DNA of 64,000 bases from contig CM055115.1 in assembly GCA_029204225.1 (NCBI GenBank), forward strand, positions 10,402,726-10,466,725. The letters run 5' to 3'. Positions 59,537 to 64,000 of this stretch are shown in pieces. The DNA is from Diphasiastrum complanatum. Its lineage: Eukaryota > Streptophyta > Lycopodiopsida > Lycopodiales > Lycopodiaceae. A program made the translations under genes and the position numbers. The notes under the pieces are model-generated. The model had not been told where the DNA came from and did not search any database. It saw only the letters and a list, made by a program, of their open reading frames with translations. Positions within the stretch are counted from its first letter, which is position 1. Each line of letters opens with the position of its first letter.

Positions 59537-60046
59537 ATGGACAAACCTATCAGAGTGGACCACCACCCTAAACTATGCAGCACAATTATTGAAGAATGGG
59601 GACTAGGACTATCCTTACCAGTGGCAGAGATTATACATGCCAAAGCAAGAAGTTTCACTTGGGACACAAAGACGAAAGATGCCCAGATAGACACTCGACA
59701 GTTGTGGGAGTGGGAGAGTCAGGATGACTTGTCCTATCTATCTTTTATGTGGGAGCTTGACCTGGTAAAGAGAATTCTTGTGGATTGTGAATATGACAGC
59801 CTATGTAGATCACACTACGATCAAGACAACATCTTCTTTAATGTAAATATCATAGATGAGAGAATATTGGACGACATTTCAAAAGTGATCCCAATCACGA
59901 AAACAACATATGCTTACTTTGAGCCAGCGAAACGAAGTGTGCAAGGAGACTACAACACAAGATCACCACATTTATGGGTGTTTACACTGGGGGACAACCG
60001 TTGTCACCTACTGACCACATCGGATAGACGTCTGGTAGATCGATGA
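59537..60046 (+). CDS. Accessory ORF downstream of integrase, copy 2
   Basis: Same unknown ORF as 13944-14435, 169 codons here. The first 130 or so residues agree closely; after KRSV the frames part because of a one-base difference (CC in copy 1, C here), so the true C-terminus is unsettled. It lies 108 bp after integrase. Confidence 0.5.
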   Translation: MDKPIRVDHHPKLCSTIIEEWGLGLSLPVAEIIHAKARSFTWDTKTKDAQIDTRQLWEWESQDDLSYLSFMWELDLVKRILVDCEYDSLCRSHYDQDNIFFNVNIIDERILDDISKVIPITKTTYAYFEPAKRSVQGDYNTRSPHLWVFTLGDNRCHLLTTSDRRLVDR

Positions 60047-60648
60047 ATTGTAAATACAGATTGTTCTAAGTGTAATATACCTTGAGAAGGAAAAAAAAAA
60101 AAAAAAGTTAGCATCAGAGAAGTTTCATTGATTAAATCAATCATGAGTCACTGGAGTGAGTGAGAGATATAAATTCTTGAGAAAAAGTGAGACAATAGAA
60201 CTATTGCATCCACTTGAGGTTTGAGCACACATCTAGACACGTTCTGATATCAAATGCATCCATCGATTGTCATTTTGTAGAAAGAAATTGCATTCTCATA
60301 TCCCCAAAGTGCATGGATATGAGATGGGCATATAGTGAAATTTGATGGGAGTGGGAGCATAAGCCGATCTAGGTGCACGGGATGGGTATGATGCAGGTAC
60401 TACCATGATCTGTTGCTACGTGATTTGGTGGCTTAATCGATGGCCCTGGATATTGTTGAAAACTAGACTCCATGCCCAATAGATGATGCAGTTACAACCA
60501 GTACCATGAACTTTCCCACGAGCAGTTAGCATTACACATTATTGTGTACTGAACCTGTCTACAACAGTTGACGAGAAGTTTTGCCCCAAACATAAGTTCG
60601 ATTGGGTCCGTTATGTGGGGACCACATCCCCAATAGAGGTCGCCAAAA
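60047..60648. other. Internal non-coding segment, copy 2
   Basis: Reverse complement of 13318-13940, including an A run near 60090. The primer-binding-like sequence (- strand) is at 60627-60645, three bases from the LTR border. No gene. Confidence 0.6.
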
Positions 60649-63600
60649 TGTTAGCCAATTTTTTGACATGATAAATCAGGCTAAACTAGAGAAGAAATGA
60701 TATGTTATTTCATCAAATATGATACTTAGTGTGACCGGCAAAAATATTGGCCCGTATAGCCATAGCCAAAGGGGTCCCAGTCCAACCAAAATGGACTACC
60801 GAGAGGCTTGATAAGTGAAACAGCCTTAGAAATGGCTGTGTAATTTCTGATTTGATCCATGATCTTACCGAATTTTCGGTGGATTGCCAATGTAACCGAA
60901 TTTTATATTAATATAATATGATGCTTGAGACTTTTTTCAGGTTCTCCTTTCATCCAGCCGATGTGGAATTCAGAGATTGGCCATTATTTTCGAGCACCTA
61001 GATATTTAGAAAATGTCAAGAATTTTCGACAAAGACCAACATTTTTCTCCAACCGATCTGTTTGGACCAAAAACGTCAATAAAAAGCCGAATGAGAAATA
61101 CCATTACCAGAAAATTGGGCGTACAAGTATCAAATATCACACTAGGACAATGGGCCACGGGGCCAAAATGGGCAAAACCTTCATACTTAAGGAAGTACCT
61201 AAATGCATAAGGGCCACCCAAAGATCAATTATCAAGAAGGACTGGAAAAATGTCAAAGACCGTCTGAATATAAGAGGATGCCGACAAAATGTGAAATATC
61301 GAGCATAAGACCTTGACTCATGTTGACAAATGGGACATTTCTATTGGATGAGAACATTGACCTACATGGGCCATGTACTTTGGTCATCGGTGCCCATGTG
61401 GGCCTATCCACACTCTTCAATGCCATTTAAGAGTCCACATGGTACAAAGCCAAAAAGTCTAAATGAACCCTTGAAAATGAAATGTTGAATGGTCAAACGG
61501 TAGGATGATATGAAAAATCGAAAGGTTGGTCCGTCATCCGTTGACGGATATACATGCATGGCCAGCCTCACGCAAACAGAACCAGATCGAGAACCAGCTC
61601 TGTTGTTTCATATCATTATGCTTTCACGTTTGTTTTATCGCGTAGCCTTGCAGAGGTGCGATGGTGATATTCCTTCTTTACGTAATTTGTTGAGGGTGAT
61701 GGTGACCAACTTTTCTTTCATGAGAGCCGAAAGGATCATGGAACTGATCGTTGTGTTTGAGAATTTCTTGAGTTGATCTGTCAAAATCACTATCGTAGAG
61801 CCAACACATATCAAAGATGGAGAGTGTGGTAGATTTCAATTTGTTCATGGAGAGATATGTAGCTGAAGGCATCTCATTTACACTGAGTAACGTCAGTACT
61901 GTTGAATATCTTGTTTTCGAGAGTATTGATCACCCAAGTACGTAGGAGCTTCAGGGGAATGGTACTTTGATTATGAGAACGATGGATTACTGGTTAAGTC
62001 CACTCCTACTCAAGAGTTGATATGGGCAGAGTCTCAGAGCTCCAAATTCTGATTGACCAGCGTTGTTGCACTAACTACTTTGATTAAGATTCGTGGAGGC
62101 TGCATACTAAGCGATTGATGCAGATCATGATCACTGACGGACGGGATAGGGAGATAAATCCTAGCCGACAACGTGAGCATCCTCTGAACGCGCGTTGACT
62201 CACATAAGTATCATCATGTTTCTTTCTATCCTCCATGAAAGATTTGAGGCATTCCTTCGCTACTGCTGCAGCTGAGAACTATCGTCATTGACCATCCTCA
62301 TAGTGTGAATACCACTCAGTTTTCAGTCGAGTTTCAGTTTATGGTGCGATCATTTGAAGAGACCATTGTTTCAGTACATACATGAGCATGATTGCATTAA
62401 GCAGCACCTATCGGACCTGAGCAGACATCACTACTTTGATGTGAAACTGAGAGATTACCTTCAATCGATCTCTATGGGAGTGCTCACCGTGCATTTAAGC
62501 AGTTGTATTATGAGTACTGGTCTGTAATGATCTTACATCACATTTGAAGTATGGATTCTCAGTATACTTTTATCTGTATCTATATAGAGATGAGATAACT
62601 AATTTCATGACGACTCCTATCAAAGCACTGATCCATATGTGTAAATCTGAGTATAGACTTTTCAATGATTCTGAGGAAGTTCTGCATGATGACTTGTACG
62701 TATTCCTTCTAATTAAGTGCATTCCACAGATGTTTGAATATTGAATATCAAACATCGGTCTATGAGAGAGTGAGAGCTTTGTTATCAGGCTACTAAAACC
62801 AGTGAGGAATCGCTAATAGCAATGGATATCCTGAGTGAGAATAATTCAAAATCCTAGGACTGATTTGAGCAAATGTTAACTCCATCACTGATACGGGGAC
62901 CCATTGAGAATGTATGTCTGATTATCGTTGAAGAGCCATCATTGAACTAGAGCTGTCATTGCTATCTGCTATGGAGCAATCAAAGGATGTTGTCTCTGTT
63001 GCTTTGTCGATTGAAACTTGCTAAACACAGTTTGTAGAAGACCGATGAGGAAGTTGATATCAAACTATCCGTGATCTGCATGAGCTCACTTTGGATCCTA
63101 CACAATTATCAGTCATTCTGGCAACCAGTCTGCACTTAGGCGCAACACTTCTTGGTGTCTACAAGGTGAACTCCAGCAACACTACACACTTCCGGAAGCC
63201 TAACCTTTGCATGATTGGTCTCTGATTTCCTGCAGGCTGGAGCTGAAGGAGACCTGAGAAGAGAATTTCACATGTAAGTTTCCTCATTTTGTTCTCACAC
63301 TCTGCTACCTGCATATTCAATCTGTGATAGGTGATGCAATTGTGTATGTCATAGATGCGGCAGAAGTGATTACAACTTCATATTGAAAAATCTTTAATGC
63401 ATACTGTTTACTTCCATGTCTTCATAAAGAAAGATTATAGCATGCTAAAATAACTCATAGACAGTGTATGTCTCAAGAGAAAGTTAAATTCAGGATAGTT
63501 GTGATTTGATGTGATGATAGTTTTAGACTCTAACAAGATTGCTAGTTTGCTCAGAATGATTGCCTTTTGTCTGAATGCATGGATAAAGCCTTTAAGGAAT

Positions 63601-64000
63601 GTTGCTTGAGTGAATGTCATGAATGAATTGAGCAAGTCATCCTCGTCTCCTTGCAACGTAGAAGTGAGGTTAAGCTCTCTGTGGTTGGAACACACTACAT
63701 GAGTTAAGAACAAACCTATTGTCGGTCTTCATCTAGAACCACAATAGTCAAGATAACACGTTGGAACACACGATTCTTGACTTTTGACTGTCAGCCATCA
63801 ACTAACCAAGATGGTTGGGAAATTGCACGCTACACTTGAACAGCTCCTATGACTATTTAGATGGAAGGGGTGCACTTAACGAATACTTTGGGAAAGGGTC
63901 ATATAATAGAGCCATGATTCACTACCTAATGACAATAAGCATTGAGAATGTTTCGTCCAAGCCCTCCCATAGGTCCTAATATTCCGTACACTGCTACACC
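60649..64000. mobile_element. Giant LTR, copy F (runs off the window)
   Basis: Starts TGTTAGCCAATTTT and is the reverse complement of copy B from 13317 downwards. Carries the ORF tracts at 61510-61776 and 62544-62744 on the + strand. Roughly 1.2 kb of the LTR lies beyond 64000. Confidence 0.85.

Overview
The window looks like repeat-dominated nuclear DNA of a land plant. Supporting this are several plant-type Ty1/copia and Ty3/gypsy elements with the plant copia primer-binding site TGGTATCAGAGC, GT...AG introns of plant size, and a degraded homologue of the land-plant TPD1 family. Nothing fixes the species. The lack of any normal closely packed gene suggests a large, transposon-rich genome. 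There are no prokaryotic operons and no CRISPR array, and I recognised no rRNA or tRNA gene.

Layout. 1-2540: 3' end of a giant LTR followed by the last exons of an unknown gene (called X here), duplicated at 42606-45042. 2541-8803: a reverse copia LTR, then a + strand Ty3/gypsy (G3) carrying a reverse copia (M1), cut at its integrase by a giant LTR. 8804-24865: giant LTR (8804-13317), about 7.4 kb internal region with a decayed - strand gypsy pol (G1), second giant LTR (20675-24865). 24866-26243: inverted copy of that LTR's beginning. 26244-31145: old fragments (chromodomain integrase tail, copia RT/RNase H, a putative LTR with a - strand ORF). 31146-32287: internal LTR fragment. 32580-33635: three-exon TPD1-like pseudogene. 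36279-36354: tRNA-derived SINE-like insert with a 10-bp target duplication. 36600-44897: remains of gene X (+), interrupted by a 4304-bp solo LTR with target duplication GTTAT. 45109-47184: a multi-exon - strand gene (called H) whose first exon encodes a histone H3 fold with a long extension. 47361-47575: five CACGTG boxes upstream of H. 47760-51060: gypsy G2 (+). 51113-52240: internally deleted reverse copia. 52236-60648: second, + oriented copy of the G1 internal region, split by an intact young copia (53114-58974, LTRs identical by eye, 1316-residue polyprotein, target duplication TAACA). 60649-64000: start of another giant LTR.

How the parts relate. The only gene set that looks currently active is the copia at 53114-58974. 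The giant LTR family (six copies or parts) is the main architect of the window. It broke gene X, it made a foldback pair at 20675-26243, and it carries conserved ORF-like tracts. Genes X and H converge tail to tail and are the least explained content. X has no family I recognise. H joins an H3 fold to an unknown multi-exon C-terminal part, although frame breaks suggest it is decaying or that my exon model is imperfect.
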